64,000 nucleotides of DNA from Actinomycetota bacterium (GCA_005787345.1 SYBH01000008.1:33201-97200), one strand, 5' to 3'. Positions 16,789-26,037 are shown, counted from the stretch's first letter. The notes: a model not told the origin generated them from the sequence alone. Program-made: numbers and translations.

Positions 16789-18783
16789 GTGTCTGAACTT
16801 CTTTCCTTCTGCCGAATTTGTGCTGCAGCCTGCGGCATCGTCGTCTCCGTCGATGAAGGTCAAGTCGTGAAGGTGCGCGGCGATGCCGAGCACCCGATAT
16901 CGCGCGGGTACACATGCGAAAAGGGCAGAGCGCTTCCGCGATGGCACCATTCTCCTAATCGGCTCGATCATCCTCGGCTTCGCGGTACAACTGTCGGATG
17001 GGATGAAGTCCTTGACGATCTCGCGACCATCATTGACGAGAGTAAAAGTATTGACGGAGCAGACTCGATAGGTCTCTATCTCGCCACAGGACTTGCCTAC
17101 GACTCCGCTGGTCAGGTTGCTTGCGGAATGTGGATGGCCTCAGTGGGCAGCACATCGTTTTACACGGCGGCCACAGTCGACAACGCTCCTGTACTTGTTG
17201 CTGCCGAAGCAGTGGCTGGTCATCCGATGCTTAATCCAGTGTGGGAACCGCAGCATTCGCGATTACTGATTCTGCTAGCAACGAATCCCGTGGTGTCTCA
17301 TGGTTACGGAACCACGTTGGCCGATCCTGTGCGTCGACTCCGCGAGAATCAGGCGCTTGGTGGGCAGGTTTGGACAATCGATCCCCGAAGAACTGAATCG
17401 GCAGCCCTCTCCGACAATCATCTACAAGTCCGACCAGGATCAGATGTCATCCTGCTCGCTGCACTCGTGCGTGAACTTTTCGACGATGAGCGGTGTCGCG
17501 ATTCTCTCGCAGCGACGTGTCATGACAGTGACGTTGATCGACTCGCTCAGGCAGTACGTCCGTTTTCGCTCGATGCCGCTGAAATTGCCACAGGATGCAG
17601 CCGCGAACTGATTGATGAACTTGTTGCGCAACTGCGGTCAAACTTTGGTCGCGTTGCGATGTTCTGCGGCACCGGTACCACCATGGCAATCGACGGCATC
17701 CTTGTCGAGTGGCTCCGTTGGGTCCTCTTGGTGATGACGAACTCCCTTGATGTCGTCGGCGGGATGCGCTTCAACGAAGGGGTTGTCAATCGGTTGGCCC
17801 CAGTTCGTCCGGGCACTCCCGCCCTCGATGGTCCGACCTCGCGCCCTGAGCTGGTCCGGATCGCTGGGCAATTGCCCGTTGCTGCGATGGTCGACGAAAT
17901 CGAAGCTGGACGACTCAAGGTCCTGGTCGTGACTGGAGGCAACCCGCTTTCTGCATTTCCTGAACCGGATCGCTTTCGTCAAGCTGCGGCGTTACTCGAT
18001 GCACTCGTCGTTATCGATGTGGCCGATACAGAACTGTGCGATCTGGCCACCCATGTACTCCCGGCCGCCGGGCAACTTGAGCGCGCCGATCTCACCTTGG
18101 CCGAACAGGTGGCATTTCGTTCTGGAATGCAGTTCACGGCACCAGTCGTTGAGCCCGACGCGGACCGGCGCCCCGTATGGTGGATTCTTGGGTCGCTTGC
18201 GGCAAGGTCTGAGCGGCCGATGTTCGGCGCCGCTCCTCTCGATGCCCTTTCCGACGAGGGAATTCTGGCTGGGCTGCTTGGACACGGCCCACTCGATGCA
18301 TCCGATGTGATCAGCGCTGGTTCCCGCGGTGTTGATCTGCCGCCGACCTACGGCTGGGTACGGGAGCGAATGCTTGTCGACAGTCGTTGGCGAATCGCAC
18401 CTGAGGCCTTTGTCGAGCGTCTGGCGCTACACAAGGGTCCTGAGGTTGGTCTCCTGCTCGTACCTCGCCGGGAATCGGCATGGAGCAACTCTGTCCGATT
18501 CGCGGGTTCGGGCGACGAACCAGTGGTTGTCCTTCATCCCGACGATGCATCGGACCGGGGGATTGTCAACGGCGACTGGGTGGCACTGACGACTGATCAC
18601 GGCTCGCTGGTGGCGACTGCAGGGATCGATGAGACCCTCCGCCCTGGGGTTGTTTCTGTAACTCATGGACACCCGGGCTCGCTCACGGGAACCCTGACCA
18701 GTTCTCGCGTCGATGTCGACCCACTGACGGCAATGCCTCGAGCCTCAGGCGTGCCGGTTCGTGTCGACAAACTCGGGATGTAG
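16789..18783 (+). CDS. Molybdopterin-dependent oxidoreductase, stand-alone (paralogue), 664 aa
   Basis: Second DMSO-reductase-superfamily chain. The [4Fe-4S] ligands are Cys8, Cys11, Cys15 and Cys43, the last in CEKG where most relatives have CPKG. The Lys that relays electrons between cluster and pterin is kept. The dinucleotide-binding C-terminal domain (GDEPVVVLHPDDASDRGI and the following NGDWVALTTDHG) is complete. No TAT signal, and no partner subunit in the window. A GTG start is used, 10 nt after the aldolase stop, with no strong ribosome site, so translation is probably coupled. The usual Cys/SeCys ligand region reads AATVDN, suggesting Asp or another ligand; inference. Same subfamily as the gene at 4305. 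Confidence 0.88.
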   Translation: MSELLSFCRICAAACGIVVSVDEGQVVKVRGDAEHPISRGYTCEKGRALPRWHHSPNRLDHPRLRGTTVGWDEVLDDLATIIDESKSIDGADSIGLYLATGLAYDSAGQVACGMWMASVGSTSFYTAATVDNAPVLVAAEAVAGHPMLNPVWEPQHSRLLILLATNPVVSHGYGTTLADPVRRLRENQALGGQVWTIDPRRTESAALSDNHLQVRPGSDVILLAALVRELFDDERCRDSLAATCHDSDVDRLAQAVRPFSLDAAEIATGCSRELIDELVAQLRSNFGRVAMFCGTGTTMAIDGILVEWLRWVLLVMTNSLDVVGGMRFNEGVVNRLAPVRPGTPALDGPTSRPELVRIAGQLPVAAMVDEIEAGRLKVLVVTGGNPLSAFPEPDRFRQAAALLDALVVIDVADTELCDLATHVLPAAGQLERADLTLAEQVAFRSGMQFTAPVVEPDADRRPVWWILGSLAARSERPMFGAAPLDALSDEGILAGLLGHGPLDASDVISAGSRGVDLPPTYGWVRERMLVDSRWRIAPEAFVERLALHKGPEVGLLLVPRRESAWSNSVRFAGSGDEPVVVLHPDDASDRGIVNGDWVALTTDHGSLVATAGIDETLRPGVVSVTHGHPGSLTGTLTSSRVDVDPLTAMPRASGVPVRVDKLGM

Positions 18784-18831
18784 TTGTGCGATTCGGCTAC
18801 AACTGAGAGCAGACAATCCGCAGGAGGGGAC

Positions 18832-19368
18832 ATGGTTATCGATCAACGAGTCACGTGGGAAAAGGTAGAAGAGCGTCTCAAGGTCGAATCCGACCCGGTT
18901 TTGCGTCGCAATCTCGAATTGCTGTTGCAACATCAACAGGCCGAAGCATCCCTCGACATGGAAAAGCTCATGGCGACAGTTTCAGAGCATGCGCACTACC
19001 ACATGCATTCGATCCCAAACGGCGGCGGAGATCTCATTGGAAAGTCAACAGTGCAAAAGTTCTATGAGGATTTCGCTGCTTCGGGCGCTGAGAAATTGCA
19101 GCTGGATACCGAATGGCTGGTAGTCGACCGGCATTGCATCGTGACCGAGGGAACAATGCGTATGGCGTATCCGGGTGCAACTCTCGCCGCACGCGGAGTA
19201 CCTGTCGACGATGTCGATGCGCACTATCTCTACGAAGCGCGAATGTGTGTGTTGTGGCCTATCGGAGACGACGGGTTGTTCACCGGCGAAGATACCTACA
19301 CCTCGAGTGATGGCTTTCTCGACATCGAAAATCGAAAGCTCTCGCCGACAGACATTGCAGCGATCTGA
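18832..19368 (+). CDS. SnoaL-like/NTF2-fold protein, 178 aa
   Basis: Member of the NTF2-like superfamily: N-terminal helices (RVTWEKVEERLKVESDPVLR, then RNLELLLQHQQAEASLDMEKLMAT) followed by SEHAHYHMHSIPNGG and a GKSTVQKFYEDFA segment in the style of polyketide-cyclase-like proteins. ATG at 18832 follows AGGAGGGGAC, the strongest ribosome site in this area, which rules out the TTG at 18784 that directly abuts the previous stop. It lies 48 nt after the molybdenum enzyme in the same direction. Function unknown; a substrate-binding, hydratase or isomerase role for the molybdenum enzyme's pathway is possible. Confidence 0.8.
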   Translation: MVIDQRVTWEKVEERLKVESDPVLRRNLELLLQHQQAEASLDMEKLMATVSEHAHYHMHSIPNGGGDLIGKSTVQKFYEDFAASGAEKLQLDTEWLVVDRHCIVTEGTMRMAYPGATLAARGVPVDDVDAHYLYEARMCVLWPIGDDGLFTGEDTYTSSDGFLDIENRKLSPTDIAAI

Positions 19369-19373
19369 AAGCT

Positions 19374-19976
19374 GTGACGAAGCGGCACGAGTTCATAGAA
19401 GGTCGCCGACCGACGAAGCAGGAGTTGGCGTCGTTTCACGGGCACACGGTTGATGATGTTCTTCCCAAGAAGATCAGTCTTCTGTTCGTTGGTATCAACC
19501 CGGGACTGTGGACCGCAGCGGTGAATGCCCATTTTGCTCGTCCCGGCAATAGGTTTTGGCCGGCGTTGTATCGCTCAGGCATCACCACTACTGATGTTGA
19601 TGCATCGTGTGGACTGCCACCCGATGTTCGTACTGAATTCGAGCGCAAGGGAATCGGAATCTCAAACATCTGCCCGATAGCCACTGCCAGGGCCGACGAA
19701 TTGTCGAAACAACAACTTCTCGATGGCGGCAACTTGCTTCGCGAACTAGTCCGCATGAGGAAGCCAAAAGTGGTGGCCATTCTCGGCGTCACGGCCTATA
19801 GGCAAGCGTTCGGGAACGCGAAGGTTGTGATTGGACGCGCCGAAGAGATGTTCGAAGGCTCCGAGCTCTGGATTCTTCCGAATCCCAGCGGACTCAATGC
19901 TCACGAGACAGTGGATTCACTTGCGGACTGGTACGGACAGGCAGCAAGTGCCGCCGGTGTCACGCTCAGTCGTTAA
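19374..19976 (+). CDS. mug: G/U mismatch-specific uracil-DNA glycosylase (MUG/TDG family), 200 aa
   Basis: Base-excision repair enzyme removing uracil, ethenocytosine and thymine opposite guanine. The family-defining active-site motif GINPG is at 40-44, where Asn replaces the usual Asp of uracil-DNA glycosylases. HFARPGNRFWPAL at 53-65 is the conserved neighbouring segment. The second motif NPSGLNAH at 170-177 carries the strand-wedge residues. Length is normal for the actinobacterial form. A GTG start sits 5 nt after the SnoaL-like stop. A housekeeping gene at the end of a catabolic operon; stops 3 nt before a convergent gene. Confidence 0.92.
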   Translation: MTKRHEFIEGRRPTKQELASFHGHTVDDVLPKKISLLFVGINPGLWTAAVNAHFARPGNRFWPALYRSGITTTDVDASCGLPPDVRTEFERKGIGISNICPIATARADELSKQQLLDGGNLLRELVRMRKPKVVAILGVTAYRQAFGNAKVVIGRAEEMFEGSELWILPNPSGLNAHETVDSLADWYGQAASAAGVTLSR

Positions 19977-19979
19977 CGA

Positions 19980-20411
19980 TTAACCCTGCCCCGGGAGGCG
20001 GCCACCGGCGGCTATCCACTGACCAAAGACGCGTTCGCCTTCAGTGGGGTTATAGACGTCCTCTTGGTAAGAGAACTGGCCATCTCCTGCATATTCAAGG
20101 ATCGTGATGCAGCTGAAGCGGAATGGCTCGCCACCTGCCGGGTGGGGGAGGACCTGCCACGGGTAGTACACAACACGGTTGCCGTCGATAACGACCCACT
20201 CGATCGGGAATTCCATCGTTGATGGAGCCTGGGCCATCACATCGACGATTGCCTTTCGGATCTCTTCGCGGCCTCGGAAGGTTCCGAGGTGATGCTCAAC
20301 CCATAGTCCATCGACAGTGTGAAGATCTGCCCATGCATTCCAGTCGCCACTGTCGCCGACTGCAACAAAGTTGTCGTACGCGGCGCGTACTTCATCGGGA
20401 TGGAAACTCAT
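19980..20411 (-). CDS. SnoaL-like/NTF2-fold protein, 143 aa
   Basis: NTF2-like protein: helix HPDEVRAAYDNFVAVGDSGD, then WNAWADLHTVDGLWVEHHLGTFRGREEIRKAI, the signature order of SnoaL-like polyketide cyclase relatives, followed by IEWVVIDGNRVVYYPW. It lies downstream of the P450 at 20424 on the same strand, with 12 nt between, so the two are one operon. A carrier, isomerase or hydrolase for a P450 product is a reasonable guess but is not shown by any catalytic motif. Confidence 0.83.
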   Translation of the reverse strand: MSFHPDEVRAAYDNFVAVGDSGDWNAWADLHTVDGLWVEHHLGTFRGREEIRKAIVDVMAQAPSTMEFPIEWVVIDGNRVVYYPWQVLPHPAGGEPFRFSCITILEYAGDGQFSYQEDVYNPTEGERVFGQWIAAGGRLPGQG

Positions 20412-20423
20412 GTGATACGCCTC

Positions 20424-21617
20424 TCAGTTCGAGGAAGTGAATCGGACGGGCATTGATTCTGGTCCGCTGATGAAGTTCGATGCTCGGAACTCAAGCGGTT
20501 CTGATGATGCAAGTTGAATATCAGGGAGCCGACGCAGTAATTCTTCGAACATGACCTTCAACTCAAGTCGGGCAAGTGATGCGCCCAGGCAGAAGTGCGG
20601 CCCAAAGCCAAACGCAAGGTGAGGGTTGGGAGAGCGCCGCACATCGAGTTGGTCCGGGTTCTCGAAAACACGAGAATCACGGTTTGCTGATGGATAGAAC
20701 AGCATCACTTGGTCACCCTCTCGGAGGTGTTCCCCGTGGAGGTTGACCGGCGCTGTGACTGTTCGAGACATGTTCTTGATCGGTGAGACCCAACGTAAGA
20801 GTTCTTCGACGCCTGTCTCGATCAGGTCCGGCTGCTGAGAGAGCAGAGCTCGCTGGTCGGGGAACTCAAGCAGTGCGAGCATTCCACAGGTGATGACATG
20901 ACGACTGGTTTCGTCGCCGCCGATGAGGATGAGCAAGGTTTCGCTCACGATCGATTCATCATCAAGTTTGTGTCCATCGATCTCGGCGTTCACCAATGTG
21001 CTGATGAGATCATCCTGAGGGGGACGGGATCGACGGTCGGCAATGACTCGTAACTGATACTCGCGGAATTCAATGCCTGCGTTAAGAGCTGCGAGTTGCA
21101 CCTCGGGTGTTGGCGTGCCGGTTGTTCCGCGAATCATGTCGTCGGACCATCGCAAGAGGTCGTCGTAGGCGTCTGGCTCAAAGCCAAGCATGTCGGCTAT
21201 CAGAAGAAGGGGAAGTGGGGCGGCGATATCCCATACGAAATCGCATTCGCCCTTGGCCGAAACGTCGTCAATGAGTTTTGAGCAGATCTTTCGAATGGTT
21301 TTCTCGTGTGCTTGCACTCTCTTCGGCGTGAAGCCCCTGTTCACCAGCGAACGTCGACGTTGGTGCTCTGGGTTATCCATGGAGATCATCATTGGAAGAG
21401 CGTCGCCGTGGGGTCGCGGTGATCGCATCGACGAGAAGGTCTTCGCGTCTTTCTCAATTGCGAGCACGTCCTCGTACCGAGTGATGCCCCACACCTGATT
21501 CGGTTCGTCCCAGTACACCGGGGCGTTGTCGCGCATCCACGCCCATTGCTCGTAGGGCTGACGCGCGTACCACTCGCCATCAAGAAGGTCGATATCGCTT
21601 CGTGTCTCGTGTGCCAT
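20424..21617 (-). CDS. Cytochrome P450, 397 aa
   Basis: Class I-type soluble P450. The I-helix motif is GGDETSRH (233-240), with the acid-alcohol pair changed to D-E-T as in several actinobacterial families. ExxR is at 272-275, the heme Cys343 is in FGFGPHFCLGASLARLE, and DNPEHQRRR (81-89) marks the C-helix. ATG follows CGGGGGGATCA. It is followed after 12 nt by a SnoaL-like gene. No redox partners are encoded next to it. Related to the P450 at 12179. Substrate unknown. Confidence 0.94.
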   Translation of the reverse strand: MAHETRSDIDLLDGEWYARQPYEQWAWMRDNAPVYWDEPNQVWGITRYEDVLAIEKDAKTFSSMRSPRPHGDALPMMISMDNPEHQRRRSLVNRGFTPKRVQAHEKTIRKICSKLIDDVSAKGECDFVWDIAAPLPLLLIADMLGFEPDAYDDLLRWSDDMIRGTTGTPTPEVQLAALNAGIEFREYQLRVIADRRSRPPQDDLISTLVNAEIDGHKLDDESIVSETLLILIGGDETSRHVITCGMLALLEFPDQRALLSQQPDLIETGVEELLRWVSPIKNMSRTVTAPVNLHGEHLREGDQVMLFYPSANRDSRVFENPDQLDVRRSPNPHLAFGFGPHFCLGASLARLELKVMFEELLRRLPDIQLASSEPLEFRASNFISGPESMPVRFTSSN

Positions 21618-21668
21618 TGATCCCCCCGGAACAACTGCGATGGATTCTGCGTCGCTGACGCTATCGGG

Positions 21669-22709
21669 TCACGTAGGGGCGGTGTTGGCTTCGATCGGTT
21701 CTTCGACACGACCATCGGGATGCACCGCAAACCTCTTGCGGTCTGCGGCATGTACGGGGCCATCGACCGGCCATGGCCATCCGCCAAATCCTGTGCGTTG
21801 GTAATCGATGAACGTCTGGCGCAGGCCCGCTTCGTCATTCATCACGAATGGACCCTGCTGCACAACGGGCTCACCAATTGGGCGACCCTGAAGCACGAGG
21901 CAATCAGCACCGCCCGAGGAGTGAAGCGGTGTGGATTCGGTAGAGCGAAGCACCGAACCGGTGTCGCATCCCAAATGCGTATCGCCGATCTGCACGCCGT
22001 CGCCATCGAAAACATAGAGCGATCGAATGGTCTCTGCCGATCGTGTGGGAGGGAGCTCTAGTGACGTTCCTGGATCAAGATGGAGGTGCCAAACGGCGAC
22101 GTCGGCGGAATCCTTTGAGGCCCAGGAATCCGAGGGAGGAGTGAGAGGACCGGTTTCGCCGAAGGCGCCGGCGATGACAACAACTTCAACCAGGCGACCA
22201 TCGGTATCGATGCGACGAATTTTCGGAACGTGTTCGGTCCAGAGCATCGTGAACGAGGGATCGCACATTTTGTCGGCAGCGGGAAGGTTCAACCAGATCT
22301 GAAAAAGTTCAAGTGGATTTGGTTGCGATTGATTTCGCAGCGGCATCATCTCGGAGTGCACGATGCCTGAACCTGCGGTGAGCCACTGCACATCACCTTC
22401 ACCGAATCGGGCGATAGCTCCAAGGGAATCGGAGTGATCGCAGATTCCCACTCGGACATAGGTGATGGTCTCGAAACCACGGTGAGGGTGCTGCGGAAAC
22501 CCGGGGACGACCGACCCGTGGTACATGCGCCATCCGTCAATGCCCTCAAAGTCTGAACCGATGTTGCGGCCCTCTAGTGAAGCGTCCGGACCTAACTGCG
22601 CATTCCCGGCGGGGTAGTGGTCATCGTGATGGGCACAGAAGAGAAACGGATCGATCGTTGGCCAGTGCAGGCCAAGGGGAACGGTTTGGAGGATGACGTC
22701 GTCCGGCAT
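21669..22709 (-). CDS. Pirin family protein, 346 aa
   Basis: Bicupin of the pirin family. The Fe(II) ligands appear as His74 and His76 (FPQHPHRGFET), His118 and Glu120 (GIVHSEM), all present. The C-terminal cupin domain (about 190-300) is intact. Family members range from quercetinase-like dioxygenases to transcription cofactors; an intact metal site favours an enzymatic role. ATG at 22709. It lies 51 nt downstream in strand order from nothing obviously coupled: the next gene (P450) starts 51 nt further and could be read through. The residues around 325-345 add a tail rich in Arg and Glu. Confidence 0.88.
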   Translation of the reverse strand: MPDDVILQTVPLGLHWPTIDPFLFCAHHDDHYPAGNAQLGPDASLEGRNIGSDFEGIDGWRMYHGSVVPGFPQHPHRGFETITYVRVGICDHSDSLGAIARFGEGDVQWLTAGSGIVHSEMMPLRNQSQPNPLELFQIWLNLPAADKMCDPSFTMLWTEHVPKIRRIDTDGRLVEVVVIAGAFGETGPLTPPSDSWASKDSADVAVWHLHLDPGTSLELPPTRSAETIRSLYVFDGDGVQIGDTHLGCDTGSVLRSTESTPLHSSGGADCLVLQGRPIGEPVVQQGPFVMNDEAGLRQTFIDYQRTGFGGWPWPVDGPVHAADRKRFAVHPDGRVEEPIEANTAPT

Positions 22710-22742
22710 GGTGCAAGCGTAGAGGCCTGAGTTTTCAAATCA

Positions 22743-24446
22743 TCAGCGTTCGAAACGCTGAAAACGCTCTCGACGCGGGACAACCTTGCGACCCTTGATG
22801 GTCGTCTTCTTCATCGCCCGAATGATGTCATCTGCTGATTGCTCCGGAACCTCGACGAGCGAGAACTTGTCCGCGATTTCGATGGAGCCAATTTGTTTGC
22901 CGGCGAGGCCAGTTTCGCCGGTGATGGCACCGACGAGGTCTCCCGGACGCACCTGTGCTGAGCGTCCGATGGGGAAGTACAAGCGGGTTGAATCAACACC
23001 GATTGAGCGGTCTTTATTTTTCTTTCCCTTTTTGTCGCGGTCGCCCCGGTCACCACGGTCGCCCCGGTCGTTCTTGCGATCCTTGGCGCGGCGCACCTCA
23101 ACCTCTGGAATTTCAACCTCGTCTTCAGCCCCAGCTGTCGCTTCGTGGGTGAGTTTCACCGCAGCGAGTGCAACTTCGAACAAATCGAACTCATCAGTCA
23201 GCGATTCGACGATCGTCCGGTAACGATCGAGATCGTCGTCAAGCAGCGTTTCGCGAAGTGTTCCGAGTGTGAGTTCCATGCGTCGATTGCGAAGATCGGA
23301 AATCGTCGGAACCTTCTCGATCGCAATCTTGTCACCAGTCACGCGCTGAATATTTTCGAGTAGGCGATGCTCGCGTGGTTCAGCGAGTGTGATGGCAACC
23401 CCTTCACGTCCCGCTCGGCCAACGCGCCCAATACGGTGGACGTAGGACTCAGGCGCAGAAGGCACGTCGTAGTTCACGACATGTGTCAGTAGGTCGATAT
23501 CGAGGCCGCGAGCCGCAACGTCGGTTGCTATAAGGAGATCCGCGTTGCCGCTGCGGACGCGAGCCATGACTCGATCACGTCCCTCTTGATTCATTCCGCC
23601 ATGAAGCGCCTCGGCGCGATAGCCGCGTCCATTCAGAGTCTCTGTGAGTTGGTCAACCTCAACGCGAGTGCGGCAAAAGACGATTGCTGCCGCAGGGGCT
23701 TCGACATCAAGAATGCGACCAAGTGCAGCGGGCTTATGCGACCGTGGCACCATGAACGCGAGTTGACGAACTTTCGGTACATCACCCTTCGCAACAACTG
23801 GTGCCTCAATGCGAATAGTCGTGGGGTTGGAGAGGTGTCGTCGTGCCAGTGATTCGATTCGTTTGGGCATGGTTGCGGAGAACAGAATGGTCTGACGCTC
23901 AGTGGGCAGCGCGCCAAGGATGGCATCGAGATCTTCAGCGAATCCCATGTCGAGCATTTCGTCGGCCTCGTCGAGCACAACCATTGCGATGTTCTTGAGT
24001 GGAATGGTTCCCCGCTTGATGTGGTCGACAGCGCGCCCAGGAGTCGCGACAACGACATCGACGCCCCGGCTTAGTGCTTGGAGTTGCCGACCGATCGGTT
24101 GTCCGCCGTAGATAGGTAGAACTCGAGCGCCCAAGGCACGCCCGTATTTGTGAACAGCTTCAGAAACCTGCATCGCGAGTTCGCGGGTGGGGACGAGGAT
24201 TAAACCGGTTGGGTTCTTTGATCGATTGTCGATTTCGAGATGCTGGAGCATCGGCAATGCGAACGCTGCGGTCTTGCCCGTTCCTGTTGCTGCCTGACCT
24301 AGGAGATCTTGGCCGGCGATCAACGGCGGAATGGATTCACGCTGAATTGGGGTCGGTTCTTCGTAGCCAAGGCTGGACAATGCCTCGACCAATTCAGGTC
24401 GAAGTGCCAGATCGGCGAAGGTGGTGTTCTCGGTCGAATCGTCCAT
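22743..24446 (-). CDS. deaD: DEAD-box ATP-dependent RNA helicase with DbpA-type RNA-binding domain, 567 aa
   Basis: Cold-shock/ribosome-assembly helicase of the DeaD/CsdA type. With ATG at 24446 (after GAGGAGCAACTG) the Q motif lies near 27-36, Walker A AATGTGKT at 52-59, DEAD at 159-162 and SAT at 190-192. The second RecA domain ends with HRIGRVGRAGREG. An Arg/Asp/Lys-rich repeat linker (about 450-478, several RGD units) leads to a C-terminal DbpA-like RNA-binding domain (about 485-560) that is common in actinobacterial DeaD. A longer start 57 nt upstream would add an unconserved Arg-rich tag. Single gene. Role: unwinding structured mRNA and ribosome precursors. Confidence 0.93.
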   Translation of the reverse strand: MDDSTENTTFADLALRPELVEALSSLGYEEPTPIQRESIPPLIAGQDLLGQAATGTGKTAAFALPMLQHLEIDNRSKNPTGLILVPTRELAMQVSEAVHKYGRALGARVLPIYGGQPIGRQLQALSRGVDVVVATPGRAVDHIKRGTIPLKNIAMVVLDEADEMLDMGFAEDLDAILGALPTERQTILFSATMPKRIESLARRHLSNPTTIRIEAPVVAKGDVPKVRQLAFMVPRSHKPAALGRILDVEAPAAAIVFCRTRVEVDQLTETLNGRGYRAEALHGGMNQEGRDRVMARVRSGNADLLIATDVAARGLDIDLLTHVVNYDVPSAPESYVHRIGRVGRAGREGVAITLAEPREHRLLENIQRVTGDKIAIEKVPTISDLRNRRMELTLGTLRETLLDDDLDRYRTIVESLTDEFDLFEVALAAVKLTHEATAGAEDEVEIPEVEVRRAKDRKNDRGDRGDRGDRDKKGKKNKDRSIGVDSTRLYFPIGRSAQVRPGDLVGAITGETGLAGKQIGSIEIADKFSLVEVPEQSADDIIRAMKKTTIKGRKVVPRRERFQRFER

Positions 24447-24582
24447 CAGTTGCTCTCCTCGACCGCTCCGGTCGGCCTCCACGCTCCCACGCCGTGGGCG
24501 CAAGAACGAATCGACGCTTGTCGCCTCTGGCCTAGGTCAGAGAAACCGCTCCTTCCGGGCAGCCACATGGAATGATCACAGG

Positions 24583-25008
24583 ATGGAACTGAAACCCTTT
24601 GCCACCTTGACCCTTACCGTCGCCTCTGACGGCCTCTACATGCTCGGAGCCACCCCAGCGGGCACCCGCATTGTTCAAGAGATCAATGAGGCCCGTATCG
24701 AGGGTCCTCGGCTCAGCGCCAGCCTTGTAGGTCATGCCGCAGCCGATTGGCTGGCGATCGATGCGCAGGGTGTGGGCACGTTCGATATCCGGATGACGCT
24801 CATGACCGACGATGGCGCACCGATCTACCTTGCCTATAAAGGGCGGGCGGATTGGTCATCAGGTATGGGGAAGGCCCCGGTCTATGTGGGTATGGAGTTT
24901 GAAGCAGGCGACGAGCGCTACCGCTGGCTCAATGCGCTCCACCTCTTCGGGCGCGGTCAGGTTGGCGACGGCGGCAGACTCATCTACGAGATCTACGAGC
25001 CGGTTTGA
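24583..25008 (+). CDS. DUF3237 domain protein, 141 aa
   Basis: Small beta-barrel protein of the DUF3237 family. Family features: MELKPFATLTLTV at the start, ARIEGPRLSASLVG in the middle with the ADWLAIDAQGVGTFDIR segment, and YRWLNALHLFGRGQV near the end. No catalytic function is established for the family. The ATG at 24583 follows CACAGG; longer in-frame extensions run into the helicase promoter and lack homology-like sequence. It is divergent from the helicase and 92 nt upstream of the FMN oxidoreductase gene, perhaps in one transcript with it. Confidence 0.82.
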   Translation: MELKPFATLTLTVASDGLYMLGATPAGTRIVQEINEARIEGPRLSASLVGHAAADWLAIDAQGVGTFDIRMTLMTDDGAPIYLAYKGRADWSSGMGKAPVYVGMEFEAGDERYRWLNALHLFGRGQVGDGGRLIYEIYEPV

Positions 25009-25100
25009 CGCTTCGGCTGGCGCTAGGGCAACTGTTCGCTGCGACACGCGGCGGGTTTGCAGGTTCGCTCGGCTTTTCCAAGTCTGATGGAAGATGAAAC

Positions 25101-26036
25101 ATGTTTGACAACCGCATTACCCGGATGCTCGGGATCGAAATTCCGATAGTGCAGGCGCCGATGGGCTTCATCGCCCGAGCACAACTGGCATCAGCGGTCT
25201 CCAACGCCGGTGCGATGGGAATCATCGAAACATCGTCGGGGGACCTCGCAGCGATCCGAGGTGAGATCGTGAAGATGGCCGATCTGACCGACCGACCATT
25301 TGGCGTCAACATTGCTCAGGCGTTTGTCCGTGATCCTTCGATCGTTGAGTTCGTTGTCGACCAAGGCGTGCGGTTTGTGATCACCTCCGCAGGTGATCCC
25401 CGCACCTACACATCTCAATTGAAAGATGCTGGTCTCACCGTCTTCCACGTTGTTCCTACACTTCGGGCAGCGCTCAAGGCTGTTGATGCTGGCGTCGATG
25501 GCCTCGTCGTCGAGGGTTCAGAGGGTGGGGGATTCAAAAATCCCAGTGACGTCTCAACCATGGTGCTGTTGCCGTTGGTTGCTTCCAAAGTGAATGTTCC
25601 GGTGATCGCAGCAGGGGGATTCGTCGATGGCCGAACGATGGCTGCTGCGCTCGCTTTGGGCGCTGAGGCGATTCAAATGGGTACCCGCATGGTGGCGACT
25701 TTGGAATCCCCAATCCACGACAACTGGAAACAGGCGATTGTTGATGCGGCGGAAACTGACACGGTGCTGCTGAACCGGCATGCGGCTCCATCACTTCGCG
25801 TGCTTCGCACTGACCGAAGTAACGCGCTTGAATTTGATACAAGTACAAACGCGATGGAGCACATGGCACGCCACAGCGAGCTTTACTTCGGGGGCGATAT
25901 GGATGCGGCACTCGCTTTGGGCGGCGCTGTTGCTGGCCGTATCGAATCTATTGAGCCGGTGGCTGATGTCATCAAGAACTGCTCAAGCGAATGTCTTGCA
26001 GTTTTGAGCGACCTGGCCTCGACGTACGTGAAGTGA
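25101..26036 (+). CDS. Nitronate monooxygenase-like FMN protein, probable atypical member, 311 aa
   Basis: TIM-barrel FMN protein of the nitronate monooxygenase/FabK family. The start PIVQAPMGFIARAQLASAVSNAGAMG and the phosphate-binding AAGGFVDGRTMAAALALGAEAIQMGTRM (170-197) are classic. The active-site loop that normally reads EGxEAGGHxG reads EGSEGGGFKNP (138-148), so the catalytic His is Phe145. That argues against true nitronate monooxygenase activity and for an enone reductase or another role. ATG follows GGAAGATGAAAC. Convergent with a small SHOCT-like gene one nt away. Confidence 0.82.
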   Translation: MFDNRITRMLGIEIPIVQAPMGFIARAQLASAVSNAGAMGIIETSSGDLAAIRGEIVKMADLTDRPFGVNIAQAFVRDPSIVEFVVDQGVRFVITSAGDPRTYTSQLKDAGLTVFHVVPTLRAALKAVDAGVDGLVVEGSEGGGFKNPSDVSTMVLLPLVASKVNVPVIAAGGFVDGRTMAAALALGAEAIQMGTRMVATLESPIHDNWKQAIVDAAETDTVLLNRHAAPSLRVLRTDRSNALEFDTSTNAMEHMARHSELYFGGDMDAALALGGAVAGRIESIEPVADVIKNCSSECLAVLSDLASTYVK

Positions 26037-26037
26037 A

